From the NCBI RefSeq assembly GCF_910592395.1, contig NC_088312.1, positions 9,424,001 to 9,488,000 on the forward strand: 64,000 nt of DNA. Direction: 5' to 3'. The DNA is from Lineus longissimus. Lineage: Eukaryota > Nemertea > Pilidiophora > Heteronemertea > Lineidae. Position 1 is the stretch's first letter; every line of letters starts with the position of its first letter. Positions 14,701-29,700 of this stretch are shown one piece after another. The translations under genes and the position numbers were made by a program. The notes below the pieces were generated by a model. That model did no database searches, was not told the origin of the DNA, and was given only the letters and a program-made list of their open reading frames with translations.

Positions 14701-17700
14701 CTGAATGAGTTACTTGAATCATGGCCTGATCATCCAACACTGAAACAGGTGAGTTCTTGCTTCAACCGATATGGTACAGTGATAAAGATGGCATTTCCAG
14801 TCTGGCTGGTTCTTTATTCAAGAAGTCTAAATATGTTTGTCTTGCTTCAGCTCATCCTGATCATACAGAGGATCAAGTCATTCTCGGTCACACAGCCCTT
14901 GATGAAGTTTGTCACCGGTCTGGAGGTGTTACTGCAGAAAGCCCAGGACTGGGAGTCCATCGCTGCTCGCCACGTCTCCCTTATGTCAAACCTTGAAGAG
15001 GTCACACAACTTGTCATCAACTGGCGGAAACTTGAGCTCAAGTAAGTTCCAAATACACATTTTGAAAGAAGAGAATGTAGTTGCCCCTAGTAATACAAGT
15101 ATCAATGATTGAATGAGAGGGTGAGCTCTGCACTGAGAATCTCACGATAATGTAAATCAAAAATGTATCTTCAGGTGCTGGAACAGGTGCCTTGACATGG
15201 TCGAATGGCGGATGAAGGAAGCAGCCAGTAAGTGGTGGTTCCACCTTTATCAGCTCCTGTCCGGCTACGTCGCAGAAAAAGACGAGTGGTCCGAGAACGG
15301 CGAGAAGAAACTTATCGAGGCCTTGAAGAAGTTCATAGAGATGGCACCACTGGGCGAGTTCAAGACGCGGCTGGATCTTCTCTTTGCATTCCACTGTCAA
15401 TTACTTCATGAGCCGTCTACTCCAGTGCAAGACAAGGCCATTCGGATTCTCTGGAACATTTTCAAGTTCTACAGCCAGTTCACTGCCAATCTTGATGCGA
15501 ATGCAGCCAGACAGCGGACACCTATTGAGAAAGACCTCAAGGTACGCAAGAGCCTAGACTCCCTGTCTTTCATTGAACTCTTCATTGAGCCCTGTGCACA
15601 CCATTTAGTCGTAACTTTGCTGAGACAGCAAGCCTTTATAGGGTACAAGTCTGTTACCTTTTAGCCTTAGACTGATAAATGATACGCTTAATACCCGGAG
15701 GTATTCTGTTTTACCTGGTAAATGAAAAGTACGGAAAAACCGACCTTTTAGAATAGAGAAGGTGGCCTCTTGGCAAAGATGCCCTTTTACTTGTTCCTCA
15801 CTGTATCTTTAATTCCTCATTTTCTCAGGGCTTTGTCAAGATAGCAAGATGGAACGACGTGAACTACTGGGCAGTGAAACAAGCCACAGAGAAGACCCAT
15901 CGAACTCTTCACAAGAACATCAAGAAATATCAGGCGATCCTGATGCAACCGGCAAATAGGTTCTTCATTGATAAAGAGGAGAAACATGATGAGAGTTCAC
16001 AGTCACAGCAGACAGGGGTCAAGGTCATGCTGTATTTGACACCAAAGGTATAGCATATTTCAGACGTTTTAGCAACCGAAATTCTCTCTATTTGGACCTG
16101 CGTCGGTGAAAAACCATATCTGTTCTACTTAACTACAAGTTCCTTAACTGATGCCTGTGACGCATGATAAAGTGTCCTTAACTTGCATTGAATCTGTATG
16201 AAAACAGTTATGCCTCTCTAGTCTGAAACCATTTCACTATATTTACAACTTATCGAATAAGACCACTTTCTTTCAGGATGCCATGGGCGTGAATGAGGTT
16301 TCCGTGCCAGAAGGTAGCTCGGCCACTCCATCATTCTACCAAAAGATGTGTCGCCTCAGTAAGAAGATCATCAAGAAAGTACCCTACACAAATTTGGTGG
16401 AGTCGGTCGACTTCTTCGTCGGAGATGTGATAGAGAGTGTGCATGAGCTTCAGGCGCTTGATGTGACGCAGGTAGGCAGCTTGACCAGATCTTGCCAGCC
16501 CTTTATTTTTGTGTGTCGTGGGGTCCTGACGCTGAGTAGCTGAGAGGCTACTCTAGGTAACAGACGACAGAGGTCGACTAGGTAACCCAAACTGAACATT
16601 TTTAGACTTTCGTGAATTTTGATATAAGCAAAACTGGATTACTTGTTTCTCAATTTTGTGATGCTGTTTTCCTATTTCCCAGATAAGTGACAAAGACAAG
16701 CAGAAGTCAGAGGCTAAGCTGATCCACCAGAGGAAGAGGAAGGGCCTAGCAGACTTGTTCAAGGCACTGAGCGACCTGGGGCTGTCCTACAGGAAGGGCC
16801 TCATGGCTGTCAAAGATGCTGATGAAGTACAGGAGATGACTGTGCCACCTGTTGATCTCCAGGCAACACTGAATAACATGGAAAGCCAGGGGTGAGGATT
16901 TCTGATTTTATTGTGTCTTAAGTCTGGGTACCGATATAAGACATGTCGCCAAGTGAGGGAAACAGAAATTGCCCTCATGAAGTGAGGAATTGTCAAAACT
17001 TATTGACATGACCATTCTATGGAAGTTTCGGGAAGAGGTGACCTTGATGATATTGTCACCAACTACCAGGACCTAAGTAACTTCAGCAAGGAATGCCTTG
17101 GAAATTGTTCTAGCAAGGCTGAACTGCACTGTTTAAAAATTGTAGTTACATGTTTATCTTGACATTTCAGATGTGATGAGGATTTGGTGCAACTGTGGCC
17201 AGGGTGTGATCACTACCTGTACAAGTCCGTGGCCAGGAAGGCGTTGATGAAGACTGCTATGGAATCGCCATCAAAGGAGCTTGGCCTGCCAACCATAGAG
17301 AGATGCCGTGGCTTCACGGAGCATCTGATGCTGCTCATCAGGAATCAGAGGAAACATATAGCAGATGCAGTGGAGCCGTTTATGCAACTGAGGTAAACAA
17401 CATTTGTCACATCTCTTCACCATTGGTATATATACAGTTCTTAGAGCAGCTTTAATATGTATTCATTTGTGAACACTTTCAGCGCCGAACCACGTAGATC
17501 TACGTGGCCCAAATCCCCCCTCTTTGAGCTGGTTATCGGAGTCTAATAGACTTCATGACAGAACTACGCCAACGCCATCTCCAGGACAATATTGGAACTG
17601 AATAGACCAAACGGGCTTTTCAGTTCCTCCCGTGCCCTGAAGATGGCGATGGCGTAGTTCTTTCATCGCCATCTTCAGGGCACGGTCTTTTCAGTTCCTA

Positions 17701-20700
17701 CGTTGCCCTGAAGATGGCGATGGTTTAGTTTTTTCATCGCCATCTTCAGGGCATGGTCTTTTCAGTTCCTGCTTTGCCCTGAAGATGGCGATGGCGTAGT
17801 TCTTTCATGAAGTCCATGAGAATCTGATAACCAGCTCAAAGGGGGGGGATTTGGGCCACGTAGATCTACGTGGTTCGGCGCTGAAGGTGTTAAACGCCAC
17901 CAATACGTTTAAATCCGTGTTATTCTCATGGCTATGCATCATTCCTTTTAGGCAATGCGCAAGCGAGTTCCAGTCATTGAAAACCTCCAAGCCTGGACTT
18001 CCCCCTCAGACACAAACACTTGAAATCAGGGTAAGTGAGCAGGACAATGTTTAATCTTATTGTGGCGTATCAATAGATAGACATAGACTGTTTCTTGTGG
18101 ACAGGTGGCATTGTTTCCCGTTGTTTCATGTTCCCAACAACAACCAATGGGAACGACAAATAACCCAACAAAGGTTCATTTTGTGTGTGGTGCTTCAGAA
18201 GGTTGTAAGTAAACATGGAACTCTGGAAAACTGCACAAGGCCAAAACAACAGTTAATGGATGTGCAGCCTTGCATTGCCTGTTATATTCTTGAGTTAAAG
18301 ACAAACAAGGAAGGTTGCACCCAGTGTGATTTCTTTAGAAAAAGATATTTGAAAATATCAGGGTGATAGTTTATATGGCCTTTTATTACGTTGTTTTAAT
18401 CAAAACATAATCTACATAAAATTGCAATATAAATGAAGTCATAGCCCACATGCATACGTCATTAATTACTGTGTGATATCAATTGCATAGCAACAGTTTG
18501 ATTAATGAAATCTAATTAAAGTGAGAACAGCAGTTAGTAATCAGTCTGCCATCTGGTGCTGGAATTGAACACTAAACCTTGTACGTGATGGCACTTCAGC
18601 TGACAACATATTGAGTAATAATCTCTTGTCCAGATTAGCGTTAAAGAGATTATCTTGGTCTAAACATGTATCGTTATTGATGATATATCAAATCTCACTT
18701 GATGCCGCTCAGCTGCTGGTTGGTGGAAATATAATGCTAATATAAAATAATGGGTTTATTAACTAGTGACAGTGGCACAATTATCACACGTTAACCCTTT
18801 GAGAGTGGTATATATTCAGAGTTGATTACAGATATGTCCACCATACATGTATGTCTGATCTAGAGTAAAGTTTGAGCTGATAATTGCTTTTATTGGACTT
18901 TTTACCTTTTGCACTGACCTGGCTTTTGACAACCATGCTGATATTGGCAGTCAGGTGTGCCGTGTTTGGATCCAATTCGTCACCAGATTCTACATCACCA
19001 CCATGACAAGGTGTGCCACATGGGTTAGAGTCGCTAAACTGCTCTAAAGAGTAGCCTGTGCAATAATTATCGCAGATCGCTGCAACAACAGTTTCGTTTG
19101 AGAGGTGTTTTATGGTCATGATCTATCAGTTCTTCAAAAATGCTGTTGGTACTGCGAGTGTTCATTTCTTCACCACACTGGAGTAGTCCGATGATGATAA
19201 AAAGAGATTCTCGCCACATTGGCCATAGAGAGTCAGCCACTTGTTGCCATCATTAAGAAAGATGGGCTATTATGACGTCAACAATCAGTCTGTGTTGAAA
19301 TGAAAAGAGATCAGAGTGCCTCGGAATGAATTAGGTCAGTGGTTGTATTGTTGGACTGTATCAATTATGTGCTCAAAGCAGCCATTAAGTGCCCATACTA
19401 CAACAATTTTTAAATTCATATGTGTTTGTAAAATCATCTGTTTGCATTTACACTTGCGTTGAAAGCAAATTTCATGCTGGCTGCCTGGAGAGAAAAAACT
19501 CTATGCATTAACATATTTGCCTTGACAGCTAATATATTGCTGGTTGCATGTCTAGAAAAAACTTTTAACACAACACAGCTTTAGTAAGGCTAATATACTG
19601 GTGTAGGCCTACCTGGCAAATCATGATAAATTAGTGTAACTGGATTGATAACATTGATTCTAGCCTGAAATAAGAGGATAATCAGAAAGAGAGACCTGTG
19701 TAACAGAATTGGGGGTTAGACGAGTTTTGAAGTCAAATGCAGATTTTCTAATTTTCTACTTTTGCTCTAAGTGTCCGTCCGTCCTAGAGGGGTTAACATG
19801 TCTTTACACATCACCCATATGATCTCGAGCATTCCTCTACTACATAATAGCACAAGTGTCCCTCTCCAAGAATGCCACTAACACAACATACTCGGAAAAT
19901 TATTGCCATTAATGTGAAGTGATGTCATCAATAACCAGTAACCATGGCAACATGCACTCTGCGATCGACAACTAGTTCAACGGAATGATTTCTTTCTCGA
20001 AAAGTTTAATGCTTCCATCCCATTGGGTGATGATGACATCACCGCTGTTGTCGACATTAACGGCACGTGGATTGATGATTCCGTCATCTTCAGAGAGTAT
20101 CGTAATCTTGTGTTTTATGTCGAGCTCCCTCGGTGCGGTGTCAGTCAGATGAATAAGGGAGACAGTGTTCTCTTCGTGGTTGGCTACAAGTAGCTTGTCA
20201 TTACTGACGAAACACAACCCTTGTACATTGCTCCATTCGCAAAACGTCGGAGTCATGTACGGCATAGAGTCAAAATTACAGAAAAGGTAGATCCTATTTC
20301 CATCTGTGATGGCAACATCACTATTTTCATTTGCATCAATGTATGTTGGGATGATGTTGAAGTTTGTCCCATTTATCTCTTCCATTGACATCTTGGCATC
20401 GTCTTGGTGCATTTTGTAGCACTTGATGACATCGGTGAAACCAACGTAAATTTTTCCGCCTCGTTTACTAATGCATTGTGGGGGTTGGTTGAACCTGATC
20501 TGATCCAATGGCGATCCTGCTCGGCCAAACACAATCAGACTGACCATATCTGCATCAGCGACTAACACGGCGTTTTGTTGAGCCTCAATTCCGATCGGAC
20601 AAGAAACTTCAAATTTTTCGGCGTGGCCCTGACCACCAAAGTTATACATCAGTTTGTAATGTTTGATCGGTTCGCTTAGTTTCTCAAAGACAGATATACG

Positions 20701-23700
20701 TCTGCACCAGGGGTCAATGACTGCGATGGCATCATCATGCATCACGGCAACGTCACGAGGTAATGTCTCTCCGTCAGTGTAATCCACCTCTCCGCTGAGA
20801 TTTGGTAGTTTGCACGCGGATATCAGTGACAATTTGACAGAGTCGGACCTCACAAGAGCAGCAGATGCCATTTTTCGTAGCGGTGTGAAAATTATGTTTA
20901 TCAAAAGTCCTCAGCTCTTATAGAGGAGATCAAAGTCTTTTGGTGAACTCAAACTGATTAGCTAAGTGCTTGAACGGTTGGCAACTTATCGACTAATCGC
21001 TTGTCCCGTAATTGAGCCACTTAATAGTATTAATCCAGTGGTTGACTTACTCTACTCTTTGCTACTCACCAGTGGATTATATAAGCAATTGTACGTGTTA
21101 ATCCACAAATGGTGTTCCTAAATCCTAAATTTTCGAAGCCCAAACCACATTGAGACTATAGACTCCAGTTGTGTTTCAAATGTTCCCTTGCTGTCCTCCT
21201 TTTGGCCTTTGAAATAATGTTTTGAACTGTAAACTGGTGACCGGCGTGGAACAACTTACTCGATGAAGCTAGGCACGACTAACCTTTGCTCAGGTGAAGT
21301 AGTTCCATGTGGCTGGTTGGGAGAATGGGTTATCATCAGGTTGTTTAGGTATCCCACGATTTATGAGAGTGCCTACAGGTTACTTCATAAACACGGTTCA
21401 AATGCAAGCAGAATATTCCTCAGAAATTTGATGTTTGCCTTGGTGAAGCCTTCTTTACCTATCTCCACCTGATAAAGTTATCAAAGTAATTGGAGTTTTG
21501 ACTTGATGAGTCTTATAGTCTTTTCCACTGCCTTTAGCTATGAAATCTCTAATCCTGATTAGTGAGATATGACTCCAGTGCCTCTAGCTATGAATCTGAG
21601 TCAGTGATCTAATCCTGAATTACAGCACTAGCTATGAAACTGCTAGAGAAAAAACTGCCTGGAAGTATGTAGGACTCCAACGATACTGTGTAAAGCAACA
21701 CTCATAACCCCAGCGGTGCATTTGTTTGTCAGCCTTAATTGAGTGAAGTCCCTTTTGTATTAGATATCATAAAACTATTAACAGCAGCCACCCAGGGGAC
21801 AGTTACGGTCATTCCATGATCCCAGACACAATATGGTCCTGTGATTAGATTGTGGTGATAAATGATACCCTAATGATGCTGTTTGTCAACAGGGACGGGG
21901 TTGATATTCTGTTTCCTGTTTCACTTTCCTTTATTGCTTTTGCAAAGGTATCATATTGCTATCTACACATTAACTATGGTAGCTACTGGTTGTAGTCGAT
22001 GCCATTTCATCAGGATTTCCTGTTACTCCTAACGAATTAACATAAAACTGCATGTCCCTCTTTCAAAGTCCTGTCAACTCAACTCCTTCACAATGCACGA
22101 AGTAAAATCCCTCTCCTTTGACCTTCTAAATATTGATTCAGGCCAGCATCACTCCTAGATCCTTGTTTTAAGTCCAGAATCACTCCTCCACTTTGATATG
22201 AAGCCAAAAAGTACTGCACATCACTGGAATTTCATCACAGTGCTCCTGTATGAGGTCTCTACAATTGATAACTGATGCGATTAGAAGTAATTCACCAACG
22301 GCTCAGCCTATAAATCTTTCGAGTAATCCTCTACTTGTTGTTGCAAACTGTGGATTCTGTTATACTTCCTCGTGGTCCAGCCGTGACTAAACTGCACGGA
22401 AAATCAATAAACAAACTTGCTGACTTATCTCGGTTTCAGCCTCTGTGAAAGATAGTCCCGATGCAACGATATTTATCGACTCACTGCTGTGACATCAATG
22501 AGTGCAATGTGACATACATCTCCAACATATCTACATGACCTCATCACACTACATAAACACACAACAGCATTGAAATATGAATGAAATATATTAACAAAAG
22601 GCCTCGGCAACACTATGGTAGCTTTAAACCACCCGTGGGATTTTGATAGAAACTTTCATATTGTTAATGCTTTCATATCAAAACACTGGATGGGTCGGTG
22701 TTTAGATGCTTGACAGATCTTGAATGGTCAGCATTGATGGGATAGACATGTTGTTTATGAGTCCCAGTTATCTAGATATAATAGTCTGATGTCTTTTTTT
22801 TGTCGAGATATTTGTGGACGTCCAGGTGAATTGATGATCTGTGTACTGCAACCAGACTAATTAATTAAGATAAGTCCTTAAAGGGAAAGAGCCACCACCT
22901 AATAGTGTCCACCCTAAGGGATAAGAAACTTTTATAAGAGTTCACAGTGAGAATACTAACAACAAAAAAACTGTTGCGTGTGGTCTAAATGTGACTTACA
23001 TTTACCACGGAACTATTTTAATTGATAATATTGGCCTAGTTTTAATAAGGCAGAATTGCAAATTGGGTTATTATATTGTTGTTATTATGGCTTAGTAAAT
23101 GTATCATTATCTTCATGGTCGGGGACCTATAAACTTGACTTGATGGGAAATTGCATTACGGTTAGAGTGCCGAGCTCATAATCAGGAGGTGGTGGAATCA
23201 ACTCTCCGCAGGTACACCGCTGTTTTGTCATTGTGTCCTTGAGCAACACATCCAATCCTAAATTGATTCATTCTGCGAATGATACATGTAAGCGCGGCTC
23301 ATTTTGCCTGCTTTCTGCCAGAGCAGGCAAACGGCCCCACCAAGTGAGAGTTTGCCACACCCGGGCCCATCAATCATATTTATCTGCGCAACAGATGGGA
23401 ACATGTGCCAGTTTCGAATAAGAACAAAGACACCTCTAGTGGCATCTTGTGGTGACAATATTGAAGGCTGTTGTGGATTTATTGACTGTCATACAATACC
23501 GGTAATTGTCTTTTTACAGTCTGAACTCCATGGTCTTCTTGTCCAGTGTATCGAGTGTTTCCAGCAGTACCATGTCCTGCTACGCTGTAGTCCTGATGCC
23601 AGCTTCCCCACAGAAACGCCTCTTGTCAAACTATCACCGATGGCCCTGGTGACACTGGGAGATGAAACATGGACTGAACTGGAACAGACCATGAGTGTGA

Positions 23701-26700
23701 GTTAATGTAGTATTGAAACCTTCAAGTTTTTTTGAGCCACACTGTAGTGGCTGTGTCAGACCTGACATTGACACAATTATTCAGCGTTAGATGAGGCTAA
23801 GGCCATTACTTTAGCTGATGTTACTGTTAAGATTTATTTGCTTCTTGCTAGTGTGCCAGCTGTTCATGCCATCAGAAAGTTATGAGTCACAGAGTGAGAC
23901 TAAGCACAGCAAATGGTCATAAATGCAGTTAAAATTGCTCCCAATCTTAGCAGTAGAAGTCATCATTTGTGGAAATATTGAGAAGTTCTTTTCATTATTT
24001 AATTCCAGGGGCTACTGAATGAGGTCTACGCGACCAAGGCTACCTTAGACAGCCTGCCAAGCTCTGGCCTTGTCTCATGGTCAGTGGTTGAGAGCATAGA
24101 GAAAGCATACCAGACTATATCTAATTGGACAGCCAAGATCTCCTCTATTGTAAACGTTTGTGGGGAGGAGAGCAGTGTCTTCACAGAGTCGCTCATGTTC
24201 GTCGGGGAACAGATATCACAAGTAAGTTAAATATTGCAATAGCAGTAAAAACACAGCAGGAAAGTTTCAGATTATCAGAAGAAAAAATGCCAATTGGGCT
24301 CTCTCTTGTTCAGGTAAACTGATGTCGCAATTGCTAAGGTAGAAATATGTTCAATTTGTCAATAGTTGGGGTTTTAATGAAAGTGAGCCATTTAACTCCT
24401 AACTAAGGAAAAGAAACTGTGACAACAAAGGTTTAATCGTTGCAGGCAGTGTCATCTCCTAACCAGCAAAGACCTCTTGAAATCCAATAATTATTTTTCA
24501 GGCGTGCCAAAGTTTCACCTCCTGGTTGGAATCCATCAACACAGCCTCTCAGAGCCCGGAACCAACTGAAGAACCTCTAACACGATTTGAAGCCAAAGTT
24601 GAGAAGCTTGTGACCGCCATCCTCCTAGTCATTCAGAACCTCTTCAAAGCACAAGTCTTGGAGAAGGAAGATGAGGAGAAAGACAAGGAGGAGGATGCAG
24701 AATTTGACCTTGGAGGTGGAAAATTTGTTGAAGTAACACAAACAGTCTTAGCCAGTGACATGAAGGTCCTAAACATGAAGAAGGTTGGTGTGATAAGTTT
24801 TCAGATGATAGCTCTTTCTAAACAGCTAAATAGCATGTTATAGGAGGCATTACCCACTCCGCCTATCGATGCTGCTAAACAGATTGTCTGCATTGGCTAT
24901 GACCATGGGATTATAAGCTCTATGCTAACGAGTAATTTTGTTGACGCAATCTGTGATTATAATCAGCACTATATGAAAATTACTCTTACTTTTGTCTTTC
25001 AGATCACCCGTTCCATCACCAAACTCAAGAAGCATGTGATGGCAGTATCGGACACAGACAGCTTTCAAGCCTCTGCGTACTCCTCTAAACTGATGACCAT
25101 TGTACCATTCCTGTCCCAGTACACCAAGCTTGTCCAGTTCTACCTGACACAGCAAGTGGCCACCCACAGAGCAACCTGTAAAATGTTGTCAGTTCTGCTT
25201 GGAATCTTCTCAGAATTGGCCCAGAAGGTAGGGATTTACATCTTCCTCTTTGTGCTCTGTTTTGATGTGGCTGATGTTAGAAGTGATTTGGTCTCTTCTT
25301 AAAGAGGGTTAGAGGGTCAAAGTTAAAAAGTGCTTTACCTTGTTATGTACAGGTCCAGGCAGAGTGATCATTCAGTAGCTACCCCTTGATTCTCGAGAGA
25401 GATTTCTGTGTATAACTTGCATGACGTAAGGGCAGGCAGCATCGGGAAATATGACAGGGCCACTTGTGACTTTTAGTTGAAGCGTAAAGTCCAAACGGTG
25501 TGGCAAGTGAAATAGCTTTGTCACATATTCTGAGTCCGTCCACCATTTTGTTTTGCGAGTCATCTTACACGACCTCAGAACACTTGAAGCAAGATGTATA
25601 GAAAGCAGGGATAACTTCTTTAAAGTTTATTTATTATCTAAAAAATAAAAAAAGCTAACGATATCTGACACCTTCATTTCAGGGTTTCTGCCTGCCTGCT
25701 GAATTCTCTGATGAAATCGGGGGTGAGGGATCAACCAAGTTTGAGGATATAGAAGGCGGTGGACTTGGCGAGGGTGAGGGACAGAAAGATGTCAGCGACC
25801 AGATCGAGAACGAGGACCAACTGGAGGATACGTACAAGGAAGGTGAGGAGAGGAAGGAGGAGGACACCAGCCAGCAGCCGGACGTAGAGTCGGAGGAAAA
25901 TGCCATTGAGATGAGTGAGGAGTTTGGTGGCAAGCTGCAGGATGTTGACCAGCAGGGTGAGTCTGGGAAATATTTTCAGTCTTGGGTAGATATTGAGTGT
26001 GTGCATGTTTTGGGGCAAGTTATGTTACTTGGGACATGGTTGATAACTTCTGGGTGTTGTATCTGTTTTATGTTTGATGTAGTGTGTGGCTGTCTCAGAG
26101 TTACTGTAAAGGTGAATTTGGCTTTAATACTGAATTTGAATGTGGGTTGTTTGCTTGAACTGTGCCGGTTGATACCTGCAGAGAATGGATATTAAGATCA
26201 AGCTTTGGGTACCGTCCTTAGCCACCAAAACGACGAATCAAGCTATGGAAAAAGGCAAACTTAGAAGGGATCAGAACAACCATAGTGACAGTCACACAGA
26301 CCCATCACAGAGTGCCTTGTCTCTGACTGTAAAAGGGAACAATGTACATGCAGCTACATTGACTGATGTTCAAGTAAAACAGTTTGGTTGGAAATGTGAT
26401 TTGATATTTCCAGAAGGTTCTGGTGAATCTGGTAGTGAAGATGAGGAGGATGACATTGATAAACAGATGGGCGATGTGGATCAGAAAGAGGCGGAGAAGC
26501 TCGATGAGAGGATCTGGGGCAGCGATGATGAAGATGATCAGACAGAACAGAAAGAGGTAGGCATTCCTACCCCTAGAGAAATAAACCAATTTGCACCCCT
26601 TTCAGACTGCCATTTTCTCATGAAATAGGTTATAGGGTGTAATCCAGGCCTCCCTATTCTTTGATCTTCATATGATGCTTCAATAGTCCTCATATCAAGG

Positions 26701-29700
26701 AATGTGTTTGGCAACTTTGAAAGCAATTTTACTGATAAAATCTCATTGCTTAGTTCCTCTTGCTTGCTCTGAGTGATTAACTGAGTTGTGTATGATGATT
26801 AGTTGCCAGAGGCCCTGATGTTTTGTTGAAGTTCTCGACGCATAGGAGAATGTGATAATCTTATCTTTCTGATGTTTTGTTGAAGTTCTCGATGCTTTAT
26901 AGGAGATGGGGAGAATATGATTATCTTATCTTTCTCACCTTGTTAGGAAAAAGAAGAGGAATATGGTCCAGGTGCCGGTGAGAGGAGTGAGAGTGAGCTC
27001 GTGGCTGCTGAGGATAACAAGGATAAGACCAAGGGGGACGAGGAGCAGAAGGAAGGACAGAAAGATGAACAGAAACACGAAGAGAAGATCAATAACAAGG
27101 ATGAAATAGATGAGGTAAAGCACTGCACAAATGAGCTATGAGGGTTGAATCAGAGGTGCTGGAAATGTGTTAGACTGATGTCTTTCTATCAGAAATGTAA
27201 GAACACTGACTTCCAAGGAATGTACATTTTTACTTACTCATTTGTTGTGAAGTTCCATCGTTGCACCTCCTAAACAACAGACTAGAACCCCTTAGTTTGA
27301 TTTGTCATCTTTTGCCCTTTTGCTATCTAATGATCGTGACCTTTTGAACAGACTGAATATGATGAGAATGAAGCTGACCCCTACTATGGTAAAGAAGAAG
27401 AGAAGCCCCCAGAAGGTCCTGATATGGAACTGCCTGACAACATGGAGCTGGATGATGAGGAGGGTCAGGAGGGGCAAGAAGAAGGGGAGAAAGGTATTGT
27501 GAATTCCCCAGTAAACCTTCTTTATAGGTTAGACATTATGCCTGACATCCTAGTTTTCCTAGATTACTTGGATATCAGACTCAGTAACTCAAGTTAGTGA
27601 GAGTTAGGAAGGTGTTGAAACTTATAATGGTTAACGATCCTGGGTGTCTGGGTTCACCAGGGCTAGAGAGAAACACAGAAATAATAATTACAGATATAGT
27701 AAGCAATTCCTAATATTGTCACAAGAGTTTCGGATTTCAACACTCAAGTTCTGTCACCTGATCACATTTTGCTGTAACCCTGCGTCTGAACTATATTTCG
27801 ATCTATAATGCTTTTTTTCTAGAAAATCCTCATGATATTGATAAAATGGATATTGGTGATGATGGCGAGACAGAGGACAAGGAGCCTGGGGAGCAGGACA
27901 TGGAGACTGACGGCAAGGAAGAAGAAGGTCAAGGTGAAGATGATGACGATAAAGGTCAGGAGGTTCAAGGTCAAGAAGAGGAAGGTCAAGATGATGAAGC
28001 TGAAGGTCGTGAAGAGCCAGGGACTCAGGATGATGAGGATAATGCCCAGGAGATACCTGAGAGAGAAAAGGAGGAAGGTGGTGAACAAAGGGGTGACCCT
28101 GCCCTTGAACCTCAACCCACGGAAGAGGCCACAACACCCGAGGGAGAAGAAAAGGCAGACGATGTCCCCATGGCAGCAGAGAATTATGGGAAAAAAGAAC
28201 ATGATACCCAGAACGCGCAACAGAGTGAAGCAGCCCAGGACCAAGCTGGGAAGAGTGACTCGACGGAGGACCAGGAGGGTGTGGGGACGGCAGAGACAGA
28301 AGATCAGAGTGGACATGAAGGGCAGACCACAACACATATGGCAGTTAATGCTCCTGCCCAAGGACAAAACAAGGTCAGTAGGCTCAAGCCAGCAATGAGG
28401 ATTTCTGATTTCTGATCAAATACCTCGATAGATGTATATGGATATATATATATATATTGACAGAGGATAATAACCTCCTTGACAGCCTGGGATAATGTGT
28501 CGCGTGATGGCTAGGATTGTATAATCCTATTGTCACCAAATTTCATGATGTCTTTTTTTATTGAAATGACAATTAGGCTTCTCAACAGAGAATGTCATTT
28601 ACGAACACACAAGCCATTTCATTTCACTGCTGTAAACATGAATTATAAATCATTTCAGCCCATTCGCAGACAGCCAGGAAAGACTGAGGCAGACCGTAGT
28701 CTTGGCTCGGCAGAGGAGAAGATCAAACAAAGACTTCAAACGGTGGACACCCAGGATTCACAGGACACGAAAAAGGTACATACCCCTGAACATTGAAATT
28801 AAGCTGTCTCAACTTTCAAATGTCCATCCATGCCTGTCCGATTTACAATTTGTTTAGTGTTGAAATGTGACAGAAACTGTACCTGGTTATAGGACATGAG
28901 AGCAAGAAGGGGTAGAGATTCAGAGGCTGGGTCACGGATGGTATGAACCTGGATACTTTAGGGAAGGTCATAACACGATTGAAGTGCCTAACTTCATTGT
29001 TGTCAATTTGATGTTGTCACCGAACACTAAGAAAAAGCAGAGGAGATTGGTCACTTTTGCTCCTTGATCCTCAAAAACCTTTTCCAGCCGAAATTCCATC
29101 ACTTTTTGACCATTACCTTTGCTACTTTCTTCAGGAGAGTGCCGATGACACTAGTGACCTCTATGAACACATCAAGCAGACTGACCAGCATCACGATGCC
29201 CAGACCTTGGATGCAGCCACTGCCGAGCAGATGGAGGAGCAGCCACGAGCTGACTTGGAGGGTGACAAGATGAAAGATGACGAGGAGGATGTACACATGC
29301 ATGAAGACGAGGCAAGTGCAGTTTCAAAGCCAGGAATTGACCTCGGCACAATCGCTTGATATTTACAGGGCAAAGACTTGTAATGTTATGTGCCACATGA
29401 AAATCCCCAAAATCTACTTCTTTGCCAGTTTCATTCTTTGGAGCCATCTCATTCTTGGGTGGTAAATTTAACCTTAATTCACTGTATGGTCATAAATGTA
29501 GTTCTGAGTGAATGCTGCGACATCGAATCAACTAAATTTGACAGCTGTAATATGTTATTCAGATGAGCCTACATCGTGATTTAAAATATCTTTCCTTTTC
29601 AAGGATAAGGAGACCCAGAAAAATGATCAAGAGCTGAAACCAGTTTCGACCATGAAACCATCCAAATCCTCCTTGATGCAAGGAGAAGAGGCTGAAGCAG

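Larger units (their letters stand above)
18031..23519. other. Largest MDN1 intron; otherwise empty apart from a nested gene and a possible element
   Basis: Donor gtaagt at 18031, acceptor tttttacag ending at 23519. It contains the minus-strand NHL-like gene (19972-20871) and a possible TTAA-flanked element (18791-19796). From 20930 to 23510 I see only AT-rich sequence with no supportable exon. Confidence 0.8.

Noticed and set aside
26185-26413. Open frame running upstream from MDN1 exon 26414-26556
   Set aside because: It is intron read-through; the acceptor at 26413 fits the phase left by exon 25683-25956 and matches the conserved domain order.
27754-28367. Long minus-strand open frames opposite the acidic MDN1 exon
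   Set aside because: They are shadows of repetitive GAN/GAR codons on the plus strand; they start and stop with the exon and have no splice or promoter context.
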